From the NCBI GenBank assembly GCA_965656875.1, contig CBFHMJ010000002.1, positions 310,001 to 374,000 on the forward strand: DNA of 64,000 nt, read 5' to 3'. The notes under the pieces were generated by a model. That model was not told where the DNA came from. It worked only from the letters and a program-made list of their open reading frames with translations, and made no database searches. Made by a program: the position numbers and the translations under genes. Shown one piece after another: positions 1 through 6,371 of this stretch. Positions within the stretch are counted from its first letter, which is position 1. Each line of letters begins with the position of its first letter. This stretch comes from CBFHMJ01 sp965656875 (GTDB lineage: Bacteria > Pseudomonadota > Gammaproteobacteria > Enterobacterales > Alteromonadaceae).

Positions 1-92
1 CTTCGAAAGCAACCTTTACAATAGCCTTTTTTATTGGATTCACAACGTCCAATACATGGGCTGTCGATTGAGAGTAATTCTAACTGATGCAT
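1..92 (-). CDS. DUF1289 family protein, N-terminal part (cut by window edge)
   Basis: Reading the minus strand from an ATG at 90-92 gives a start of MHQLELLSIDSPCIGRCE followed by a GYCKGCFR segment that runs off the window. The S-P-C-x-G-x-C and C-x-G-C-x-R cysteine pattern is the hallmark of the small DUF1289 proteins (four cysteines, probably metal-binding; function unknown). Only 30 codons are visible. The next gene on the same strand, at 353-571, belongs to the same family, so this is the downstream member of a tandem pair. Confidence 0.75.
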   Translation of the reverse strand, partial: MHQLELLSIDSPCIGRCESNKKGYCKGCFR

Positions 93-280
93 GATTTTGA
101 CTACTGAATTATAGAGTCCTGTAAAGCGTCGTTATTGACCTGATTAATCTACACTAACGTGAGGTTGTTAATAAGGGATATTCATGACTTTGGTAACAGA
201 CTGTTAAAGTATGGCAAAAAGAAGAAGTCAGTGCGAGGGGTAAGAATCGTAATCTGTTGTTGAATCGTTATAACTGTTCT

Positions 281-321
281 GCAAAAAAAATCGTTCGTAT
301 CAGCGCGTACCTTCGCGCTGA
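281..321 (-). terminator. Probable intrinsic terminator after DUF1289 gene
   Basis: An 8-bp inverted repeat, TCAGCGCG (300-307) and CGCGCTGA (314-321), has a 6-nt loop. On the minus strand it is followed, after about 11 nt, by a run of eight T (the A run at 281-288). It lies 32 bp past the stop of the DUF1289 gene at 353-571. The gap between stem and T run makes this less than ideal. Confidence 0.45.
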
Positions 322-352
322 GTCCGAACACCACACACGCCGATAATAAATC

Positions 353-571
353 TTAGTTCATCATCGCTTTAATTTTAGCTTCTCTGGCTATACGAGCTTG
401 CTCTTTTCGATCGTGACAGTTTTTCAGGACTTGACGACGGGCATCATCATCCATGTCACGCCATTGTTTTCTCTCATCTTTACTGCGGAAACATCCGACA
501 CAAATATCTGCCGCATTTAGCTTGCAGATCTTTTTACAAGGGCTCATAACTTTAGATTTAGCTGGTTCCAT
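353..571 (-). CDS. DUF1289 family small cysteine protein
   Basis: A 72-residue protein with the DUF1289 signature: SPCKKICKL near residue 10, then ICVGCFRSKDE, giving four conserved cysteines, and a basic, arginine/lysine-rich tail (RKQWRDMDDDARRQVL). The family is widespread in proteobacteria and is thought to bind a metal through its cysteines; its role is unknown. The start ATG at 569-571 has a GGAAG stretch upstream on the minus strand. A second, incomplete family member lies downstream at 1-92. Family assignment is firm; function is not. Confidence 0.85.
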   Translation of the reverse strand: MEPAKSKVMSPCKKICKLNAADICVGCFRSKDERKQWRDMDDDARRQVLKNCHDRKEQARIAREAKIKAMMN

Positions 572-766
572 AATAACGCTTCCGATGAATAGAAATAAAG
601 GTACTAAGATCTTACTTAGAGGTTAAAATAAATGCAATTATGTTATCTTTTTGAGCCAGATTTTATTGTTTTATTAACACTGAAGCGGTTATAAGCCTGA
701 ATCGTCATTAAAGTGTCGTTTTACCATGCCAACATGGTTGTTTGATCCTTTCTATCTGTAATTAGA

Positions 767-955
767 AGGTGCTGACCTTTGCCGATGGATTTTGCTGCAG
801 CTTGTCCATGCTATCATTTAAAAATAACTATATTCGTTTCAATGGCGTTCATGCTGCGTTCCACATCATTGATTAAGATGACTAAACCTGCTGCCGTGCG
901 GCTTGCCTGAATGCCATTGAATTCGAACAAAGTTTCTCCCGCAAAGGTCAACACG
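767..955. mobile_element. MITE-like element with terminal inverted repeats, copy 1
   Basis: The left end (GTGCTGACCTTTGCC at 769-783) and right end (GCAAAGGTCAACACG at 941-955) are inverted copies of one another. The interior near the left end shares TTTTGCTGCAGCTTGTC-like sequence with the copy at 9748, and the right end shares a GTTCGAATTCA core with the copy at 61463 when reversed. No transposase is encoded; a 60-codon reading frame crossing it is not credible. It occupies most of the gene-free stretch 572-1241, the rest of which (572-766 and 956-1241) shows only AT-rich sequence and the leader of the small gene at 1242. Confidence 0.6.
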
Positions 956-1241
956 CTCTGGATGAAATTTAGTGAATAACGCTTGAGATATACCGGAGTT
1001 AACAGACGCTGAGGTCAAGAGTTGATAAAAGTAAATATATGTGACCACTTTGGTTTAATCTTCAAGCGATTTTATTGCATGAATTGTTGGACTATTGCTG
1101 AATTTTCTTATAAATAAAACAGTCTTGTTTATGTGGGTATTTCAGCACAGGTGTATGCCGTAGATTCGTATAAATGAGTGTCACAGGGTAATTAATAAAT
1201 TTATATGGTTTATAAGTTTTCAGGCTTTAGAGGAAAAGTTG

Positions 1242-1418
1242 ATGGCGAATAATTCACTACCCCCTATTTCGTTAATCAAGACATGGGTATGGATGATGAC
1301 AGAATCTGAAGAAGATGATGTCAGACAAAGAGGAATGGACAATTTAGTATCAGCATTTGGCTCACTAAAATCAGCGCAAGAATATCTACTAAAACAAAGT
1401 CAGAAAGAGAATGCCTGA
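1242..1418 (+). CDS. Small hypothetical protein, 58 aa
   Basis: A short open frame starting ATG GCG AAT AAT with a strong AGAGGAAAAG ribosome-binding stretch 3-12 nt upstream and ending in TGA at 1416-1418. The product begins MANNSLPPISLIKTWVW, has an acidic ESEEDD patch around residues 21-26, and ends with a helical lysine/glutamine-rich tail. There is no signal peptide or membrane segment. It is followed 25 bp later by a perfect 9-bp hairpin. The ribosome-binding site and terminator make it a likely real gene. I do not recognise the family. Confidence 0.6.
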   Translation: MANNSLPPISLIKTWVWMMTESEEDDVRQRGMDNLVSAFGSLKSAQEYLLKQSQKENA

Positions 1419-1443
1419 AACAAGATTTAACGTATAAATGATG

Positions 1444-1470
1444 CAAGCCAACGTATGCTGAGTTGGCTTG
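1444..1470. terminator. Hairpin between convergent genes
   Basis: Perfect 9-bp stem CAAGCCAAC (1444-1452) / GTTGGCTTG (1462-1470) with a 9-nt loop, placed between the ends of the small gene at 1242 (plus) and the secreted protein at 1482 (minus). There is no strong T run on either side, so it may act as a bidirectional, weak terminator. Confidence 0.5.
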
Positions 1471-1481
1471 AACAATCGCAA

Positions 1482-2363
1482 TTATTTGAGTTGTAGTCGC
1501 TTCATTGAACCGACTTCGGGGGCGTTTTTGCTGTCAAAAACACACCTGAATCCATTAGATCCATAGATAGAACGGTGTTTAACAGGGGATTTTGCCCAAC
1601 GATTTGAGTTGGTTTGCGCCCATGCCTGTTCATCCCACGCGCCACCTCTGATAACACGCCATTGTCCACTTTCAGGTCCAGAGAGATCGCCGTGTTGATA
1701 CAGGGCTTGAATTGCATCTTCTTTAAACCAGTTGTAAACCCATTCGGCAACGCCGCCTTGCATATCGAATAATCCAGCTTTGTTAGCCGCTCGTTGGCCG
1801 CGAGGCCAGGTTTTGTCTTCGCCACAGCCATCATGTTCATTGGGCACTGAACCGCTGGTTACTTCGTCATCCATAATGGCGTGTTTACAGGTGGCTTTTT
1901 CATGACCCCAGGGATATCGTTCGTTTACACCTGCGCGGGCTGCTAATTCCCATTCCGCTTCAAGTGGGAGCCTTCCTCCATGTACTTCACAGTAGTTTTG
2001 AGCCAGTTTCCAGTTTACGCAATTCAAAGGGTGATCATCTCTGTCTGGCGCATTGTAATTACAGTACTTGTTGCGATTGTTAGTGTAAGGAACAAAACAC
2101 TTTCCTTGTTCAACACAGTGTCTGTATTCTTTAACTGACACTTCATAACGTGCGATTTTAAACGATTTCACGTTAACCTTGAGTCCTCCCTTTGGTCCTT
2201 CATCCGGATCGCAAATGTCATCATCAAATGAGCAGCCCATGTTGAAGCTACCACCGTTGAACGAAACGAGGTCGTGGACACTCGCCGGAACATTAAATGT
2301 CAGTGTTGAAGTGGTTATTGCTGTGAAAGCAATAACAGCATGTCGATACGTTTTTTTAATCAT
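1482..2363 (-). CDS. Secreted formylglycine-generating-enzyme-fold protein, probably not catalytic as an FGE
   Basis: 293 residues from the ATG at 2361-2363, chosen because it begins a good signal peptide (MIKKTYRHAVIAFTAITTST); the frame is open for 70 further codons upstream but that part looks non-coding. The body is the SUMF1/FGE-sulfatase domain: FNMGCSFDDD, RYEVSVKEYRHCVEQGKC, LNCVNWKLAQNYC, GGRLPLEAEWELAARAG, RYPWG, GLFDMQGGVAEWVYNWF, VIRGGAWDE and a closing GFRCVF. The paired active-site cysteines of true formylglycine-generating enzymes are not seen in the stretch between GGAW and GFRC, where QTNSNRW stands instead. The many cysteines fit a disulfide-bonded periplasmic protein. Its substrate or partner is unknown. 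Confidence 0.75.
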   Translation of the reverse strand: MIKKTYRHAVIAFTAITTSTLTFNVPASVHDLVSFNGGSFNMGCSFDDDICDPDEGPKGGLKVNVKSFKIARYEVSVKEYRHCVEQGKCFVPYTNNRNKYCNYNAPDRDDHPLNCVNWKLAQNYCEVHGGRLPLEAEWELAARAGVNERYPWGHEKATCKHAIMDDEVTSGSVPNEHDGCGEDKTWPRGQRAANKAGLFDMQGGVAEWVYNWFKEDAIQALYQHGDLSGPESGQWRVIRGGAWDEQAWAQTNSNRWAKSPVKHRSIYGSNGFRCVFDSKNAPEVGSMKRLQLK

Positions 2364-2641
2364 TGGGTTACCTGTAATAACCAAAGAAAGAAATTCACCC
2401 CGGATTAGTTTCTCATCTGACCCTGAAAACATCCATTTAATTTCATAGAAAAGGAACGTAGCCTGATCAAACTGGTGAATATAAATGTATGCATATGGTT
2501 TGACATTAGTCCCTTTTTTAATTAAAAATGCAGTCGGTTGTATGCTGTGTTGTTTACAGCTGCACCGAGACAACCCATTGTAAAATTGAACTTTGTTGTG
2601 AAGTTCCGGTTTAATTGAGACTTAATTTATAAGGTATCTCC

Positions 2642-2848
2642 ATGAATAGTATTCAGAGTGTAAGTATTTCTGCATATGATCGTATTGGTGAAATGGCAAA
2701 GACAACTAAACAAGAAGCCACCGCTGCACCTGAGACGTCAGCGACACTGGAAGAGGATCAAGTATCTCTTTCATCTTCGTCATCTGGTGATGTGGTGGCT
2801 CCAGAGGTAAATGGTGGAGGCTGGCAACCACCGCCACCGAAAAACTAG
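2642..2848 (+). CDS. Small Ser/Glu-rich peptide, 68 aa
   Basis: Begins MNSIQSVSISAYDRIGEMAK, with an acidic and serine-rich middle (a run of five serines around residue 45) and a distinctive tail NGGGWQPPPPKN. A GGTATCT stretch precedes the ATG. No signal peptide is evident. It is followed 13 bp after the stop by a hairpin and then by two membrane-protein genes, suggesting a small transcript with partial read-through. I do not recognise the family. The layout could fit an exported or processed peptide, but this is speculation. Confidence 0.55.
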   Translation: MNSIQSVSISAYDRIGEMAKTTKQEATAAPETSATLEEDQVSLSSSSSGDVVAPEVNGGGWQPPPPKN

Positions 2849-2861
2849 TTGCGGACTATCC

Positions 2862-2878
2862 GAGGCCTTTATGGCCTC
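2862..2878 (+). terminator. Short GC-rich hairpin after peptide gene
   Basis: GAGGCC (2862-2867) and GGCCTC (2873-2878) form a 6-bp stem with a 5-nt loop, followed by ATTCTAAATT. It separates the 68-aa peptide gene from the membrane gene and may act as an attenuator or weak terminator. Confidence 0.5.
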
Positions 2879-2904
2879 ATTCTAAATTGTCAGACAGCAG
2901 ACTT

Positions 2905-3408
2905 ATGGTTATTAATATTGAACAGCTGGCTAATTACACGGTCATTACGAACTTCATAACCTTCATGGTTATAGCGCCGCTCGCCCGGCGATTTCCCAGC
3001 CAGTTTTATGGTGTGGTCATCTTGTTGGTGTTTAATTGCATCATGTATTGGGCGATGGATGAAATGAAGTCTTTTAATTCAGCTTATCCAGTCATGATTG
3101 AACGTATTTGGTATCAGGCTTTTTTGTTTCTCGATGTTTGTGCAGTGTTCATCGGGTTTCGAGTACACCTGATACACAATATGACGATTAGCTTACTGGC
3201 AAGATGCATCCTGTTGTCCTTTGCATTGCTGGGCTTTTGTCAGTTCGTTGCGGAAGTGGGCCGATTGCTTATAGGGTACTTTTGGTTTCATGACCTGTAT
3301 CGCTGGATTATTCCAGTTATTAATACATCGGTTGCTTTAACGGCATTGATGGCTGTCTCCATGCTTGCTTTCAACAATTACTTCAGGAAACTGCAATCCA
3401 AATGTTAG
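2905..3408 (+). CDS. Four-helix inner-membrane protein (paralogue of 35212-35754)
   Basis: About 167 residues from the ATG at 2905 (a TTG at 2887 is also possible; neither has a clear ribosome-binding site). Four hydrophobic segments can be picked out: roughly residues 9-28, 35-52, 68-90 and 130-155. It shares spacing and key residues with the protein at 35212: an NF near the start, N..(I/V)(Y/F)W..D before the second loop, a YQA motif, and an IN..VA motif in the last helix. Its stop overlaps the next gene by 7 nt, so the two are surely cotranslated. Function unknown; a holin-like or sensory role cannot be judged from sequence. Confidence 0.65.
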   Translation: MVINIEQLANYTVITNFITFMVIAPLARRFPSQFYGVVILLVFNCIMYWAMDEMKSFNSAYPVMIERIWYQAFLFLDVCAVFIGFRVHLIHNMTISLLARCILLSFALLGFCQFVAEVGRLLIGYFWFHDLYRWIIPVINTSVALTALMAVSMLAFNNYFRKLQSKC

Positions 3409-3770
3409 CGAATATATTGTCCTTAATGTTAGCGATGCTGTTGGTCTCGGTATTGATTTACTTTTCTCTTGCGTTGATTTGGTTTAAACCAACGGTAGGT
3501 AATGAGATAGAGCAACTGGACAAATGTGTTGTAGAAACATTAAGTATTCAAATTGCATCAACGATTCAGGATATGTCAGGGCGTTCACATCGGATAATTA
3601 TGGAGCGTGTATTGGCAGACAGGGAAGAAGATGATGGTGTTAAGCTCTATAACCTCCAGCAATGGCGTAATCAATTGCCTGATTATGTTGCTGATTTCCA
3701 TGCCCGTGTTCGGAATGAGGAATTGAGCGAAGGGAAAAATGTTTTTTCACTGGATAAGAGGCGAGAGTGA
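3402..3770 (+). CDS. Single-pass membrane protein with acidic tail, partner of 2905-3408
   Basis: 122 residues: an N-terminal hydrophobic anchor (MLANILSLMLAMLLVSVLIY) and then a soluble domain of about 90 residues rich in charged residues (ADREEDD, RVRNEELSEG). The ATG overlaps the stop of the preceding membrane gene. The same architecture, a short protein with one N-terminal anchor starting inside the end of a four-helix gene, recurs at 35742-36134. Function unknown. Confidence 0.65.
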   Translation: MLANILSLMLAMLLVSVLIYFSLALIWFKPTVGNEIEQLDKCVVETLSIQIASTIQDMSGRSHRIIMERVLADREEDDGVKLYNLQQWRNQLPDYVADFHARVRNEELSEGKNVFSLDKRRE

Positions 3771-3830
3771 TGTGCTCAATGCGGATCAGTGATGTCGATT
3801 AACGAGGTAAAAAGTATTTAGTATGGTAAT

Positions 3831-3873
3831 AAAGATGGATGACGATGACTTGATAACATCGTTATCCATCTTT
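3831..3873. terminator. Bidirectional intrinsic terminator
   Basis: A 16-nt left arm AAAGATGGATGACGAT (3831-3846) pairs with ATCGTTATCCATCTTT (3858-3873) with one G-T wobble and an 11-nt loop. TTATTT follows on the plus strand and AAAG-flanked sequence lies on the other side. It serves the membrane pair (plus) and the convergent XRE gene (minus), whose last codons overlap its right arm. Confidence 0.7.
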
Positions 3874-4386
3874 ATTTCCCGGTTTTTTCAGGGCGGCTGG
3901 ATTCTGTGTTTTTCTGGAGGTGGTTAGCCATTTCATATGATTCATCCCTAATTCCGCCAGTAACCCTGGGCTCAGTTTCGGTGAAACCGAAATCCATCCA
4001 AATTCAATTGCTTCAGTCATTATGTGTGTCACTGAGGACTGGTATATCGCCGAGAAAAACTTGCTGTTCATCATATGAGCTAATTCTTTTAATTCTGGCA
4101 ATTCAGGCTCATTAAGTTCATTTTTGGTTGTTCCAAACTGGATATATTGAGGTGATGTGTTCAGTTTTTTAGCCAGTTTTCTCAGATTGTTACCCTTCGG
4201 TGTCGTTTTGCCTTTTTCCCATTGTTGTACTGCCTGAGGAGAAACCTGTACAGCTTCAGCCAGATCGGAACGAGTAACGTTGTTACTCAGACGTGATTGG
4301 CGAATTCTCAGACCAATAGCTACACGTTCTTTTTCGGTCGTGCTGATAGCAGCATTGAGGTTTTCTTTTGAATTCATACGGCTCAC
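3862..4386 (-). CDS. XRE-family helix-turn-helix regulator
   Basis: 174 residues. An N-terminal XRE domain covers roughly residues 20-75: RIRQSRLSNNVTRSDLAEAV, VSPQAVQQWEKGKTTPKGNN, LRKLAKKLNTSPQYI. The second half (residues 85-174) is helical with no membrane segment and could be an effector or oligomerisation domain. It is transcribed away from the perfect palindrome at 4429-4455, 43 bp upstream of its start, so autoregulation is likely. The size resembles phage-repressor-like regulators without a peptidase domain. Target genes are unknown; the divergent XRE gene at 4712 is the obvious candidate. Confidence 0.8.
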   Translation of the reverse strand: MSRMNSKENLNAAISTTEKERVAIGLRIRQSRLSNNVTRSDLAEAVQVSPQAVQQWEKGKTTPKGNNLRKLAKKLNTSPQYIQFGTTKNELNEPELPELKELAHMMNSKFFSAIYQSSVTHIMTEAIEFGWISVSPKLSPGLLAELGMNHMKWLTTSRKTQNPAALKKPGNKDG

Positions 4387-4428
4387 CTTAATGAATAAAT
4401 GGAGTAAAAATAATAGAAGAAAAACTTG

Positions 4429-4455
4429 AAAATTACAATTTATAATTGTAATTTT
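4429..4455. promoter_or_regulatory. Perfect 12-bp inverted repeat, probable operator
   Basis: AAAATTACAATT (4429-4440) and AATTGTAATTTT (4444-4455) are exact inverted copies separated by TAT. It sits between the divergent XRE genes at 3862-4386 and 4712-4987, close to the start of the former. A symmetric AT-rich site of this kind suits a dimeric HTH repressor. Confidence 0.6.
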
Positions 4456-4711
4456 AAATTGAAGCTTTAATTGAGATAGTGAACTATCGTGGCTTTTAAA
4501 TGCTGATTTTGATGCAAATGTTAAGCGTATACTGTGCGCACCTTCTCACGCATTTTGCTCATTATTTGTTAGGTTGCTTTATTAGCAAGTATGGCAGGCA
4601 ACAGGGATGTTGCTCTTTTTTTGCCTGGATATTAAAGTTTTAATTTAAAAATAAAGTGTTTGTTGTTTTTTAATGTTATTCAGAGGTATGAACTTTTTAG
4701 AGGAGACCGTC

Positions 4712-4987
4712 ATGCCAAAGTTAAAACCTCATTCGAAATCGAGATTTACCGGTTCTGTCCGTTCTCCAGAAAATCGTTTGCTGACATCGTGGCTGAAGGG
4801 GAAGCGAATTTCTAAAGGGCTAACAATGCGACAAGTAGGTAACTTGTTAAATATTCCTCATTCCTATATCAGCAAGATCGAAAATCGTGAACGACGACTT
4901 GATGTGGTTGAATACGTGAGATATTGCCAGGCGTTGTCGATTGATCCACTGGCTGGAATTGAGTATATGGAGTTACCGCGTGAATGA
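4712..4987 (+). CDS. Small XRE-family helix-turn-helix protein
   Basis: 91 residues from the ATG at 4712, which has AGAGGAG 7 nt upstream; the frame stays open to an ATG at 4673 but that start lacks such a site. The HTH lies at about residues 28-80: LTSWLKGKRISKGLTMRQVG, NLLNIPHSYISKIENRERRL, DVVEYVRYCQALSIDPLAGI. It is a paralogue of the proteins at 58122 and 58369, which share the (L/V)..WL...R...GL..(R/A)Q(V/L).. and RRLD(V/I)-type pattern. Its stop overlaps the following small gene. DNA target unknown. Confidence 0.8.
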   Translation: MPKLKPHSKSRFTGSVRSPENRLLTSWLKGKRISKGLTMRQVGNLLNIPHSYISKIENRERRLDVVEYVRYCQALSIDPLAGIEYMELPRE

Positions 4988-5156
4988 TGAATCACTGATG
5001 TATCAGCAGATCATTAATGAACTGATATATAACGTTGAGTGCCTTAGTCACACCTGTATAGAAGCCAAAACTCGCTGTGATTTCATGGTTGAAGAAGCTC
5101 GCATGATGTTAAAAAACATGGAAGCTTATCGATGTTCTATACTGGTCAGCGATTAA
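4980..5156 (+). CDS. Small hypothetical protein overlapping the HTH gene
   Basis: From a GTG at 4980 that overlaps the stop of the XRE gene, or from an ATG at 4998, a frame of 58 or 52 residues runs to 5156 (MYQQIINELIYNVECLSHTC from the ATG). It is helical, with three cysteines and no membrane segment. The overlap suggests translational coupling to the regulator. It could be a small partner of the regulator or a chance frame; I do not recognise it. Confidence 0.4.
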   Translation: MNDESLMYQQIINELIYNVECLSHTCIEAKTRCDFMVEEARMMLKNMEAYRCSILVSD

Positions 5157-5165
5157 CCGAAAGCT

Positions 5166-5202
5166 GTAAGCAGAGCGAGTTATTGTCAATTGTTCTGCTT
5201 AC
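5166..5202 (+). terminator. Hairpin after XRE/small-protein operon
   Basis: GTAAGCAGA (5166-5174) and TCTGCTTAC (5194-5202) form a perfect 9-bp stem with a 19-nt loop, 10 bp after the stop at 5156. No T run follows, so termination strength is uncertain. Confidence 0.45.
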
Positions 5203-5825
5203 TCGATACATCTTTAATTCGACACAAAGAATTGTGTTACTGATCGATTTAATCGTCTTGTCATTCAATCACAGTGTCATTCAATCACTCCTGTTTCTTA
5301 TGATCGTGACGATAGATAAACCTTTCTATGTTTCCCGTCGGTTTAAAATAACCAATTGAATTTATATACAAAAATTCAACCTTCCAGCGTAATTCGTTAT
5401 TTCTAACGACATCAGACTACAACGGCAACAAGCGTGTGAATTAACGACTTTTCTAAAATCAACCGGGTGAAAATATACTCGCTAACTAAAAAGCCTGGAT
5501 AATGTTTACTAGTTAACATATTGATTTATAGATGTTTGTATGTGATTTCAGTATGTGTTGTCCTTATTTTTATATATTCATTATTGTTTTAAGAAAAAGA
5601 CTATTAAACTCGACTTTTACATCCTTAAAAAGGTACATTTGGTTTTGGGACATCGGTCCAGTTTTATTATTTTGTTGCATTGCAATTGTTCCGCGTATTT
5701 TTGTACCCCAATTTGCCTGTAAATTAAGATGTATATTTTTTCGGGGTATAGCGTTATTACCTGGTGATGCTTGTCTTTTTAGACAGCATGATGTCGATGA
5801 GTAACGTGTTTTTCTGGGAATTGTC
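5203..5825. other. AT-rich gene-free stretch
   Basis: No credible gene. Open frames of about 85-90 codons on both strands at 5532-5827 lack ribosome-binding sites and look like AT-rich noise. It contains a 13-bp direct repeat GTCATTCAATCAC at 5260-5272 and 5276-5288, and an imperfect palindrome ATGTTTACT (5502-5510) / AGTTAACAT (5511-5519) with one mismatch per arm that could be a regulator site. Confidence 0.4.
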
Positions 5826-6371
5826 ATGGGTAAGCAAGTTGTTGGCTATTTATTTGCCTGTATCTCATATCTGACTGTGCTGCTGGTTTTTGGTGCCGGA
5901 GCGTCTGACAATGCTGCTGATTCAGGTCTTTCCATAAATCAATTCGTTGACTCAGAAATGCAATTAGTGAGTGCCAGGCTCAATTTTGTGATCCCTGTCG
6001 GCACATCTTCCTGGGATGCCGCCACAATTAATATACGTATAAATAAAGCATTTGATTTACCTTACGGAACAGTTTTACTCTCAGCATTTGATGAACATGG
6101 CGTGCTTCTGGCTGGTCGCAGTTTCAATATTTTTCAGGTAGAAAAAAGTATTCGTTTTGAAGATCCGACGCGAGTAAATCAGTGGATGAAGGCTTTTTAC
6201 CTTAAAACCGCTACGGTGACGGCAAGTTTGAAAGTTAACGCTCGAATTAATCATGCGTTTTATTTGAAGTCACTGTTAAAAACACAAAACACGATTGTGG
6301 CAAGAACAGGTAACTGGTTGAAGCCTGACTCGGAGCCTAAAGGTCGTTTGATTAACGAGCTTGCTGATTAG
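5826..6371 (+). CDS. Hypothetical secreted protein
   Basis: 181 residues with an N-terminal hydrophobic segment, YLFACISYLTVLLVFGAGAS, that reads as a signal peptide with cleavage near residue 27. The mature part looks beta-rich (VSARLNFVIPVGTSSWDAAT, INKAFDLPYGTVLLSAFDE) with no cysteine. GGGAA lies shortly before the ATG. Its last 20 bp overlap the convergent gene at 6352-7581. I do not recognise the family; a periplasmic or surface location is an inference from the signal peptide. Confidence 0.6.
   Translation: MGKQVVGYLFACISYLTVLLVFGAGASDNAADSGLSINQFVDSEMQLVSARLNFVIPVGTSSWDAATINIRINKAFDLPYGTVLLSAFDEHGVLLAGRSFNIFQVEKSIRFEDPTRVNQWMKAFYLKTATVTASLKVNARINHAFYLKSLLKTQNTIVARTGNWLKPDSEPKGRLINELAD

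Noticed and set aside
866..1048. A 60-codon minus-strand frame
   Set aside because: It crosses the right end of the MITE-like element at 767-955, has no clear ribosome-binding site, and its composition is explained by the repeat.
5260..5288. Direct repeat GTCATTCAATCAC, considered as a CRISPR or iteron start
   Set aside because: Only two copies with 3 bp between them and no further array; left as a simple duplication.
5532..5827. Open frames of 85-90 codons on both strands
   Set aside because: AT-rich, overlapping, no ribosome-binding sites, odd amino-acid composition; judged chance frames.
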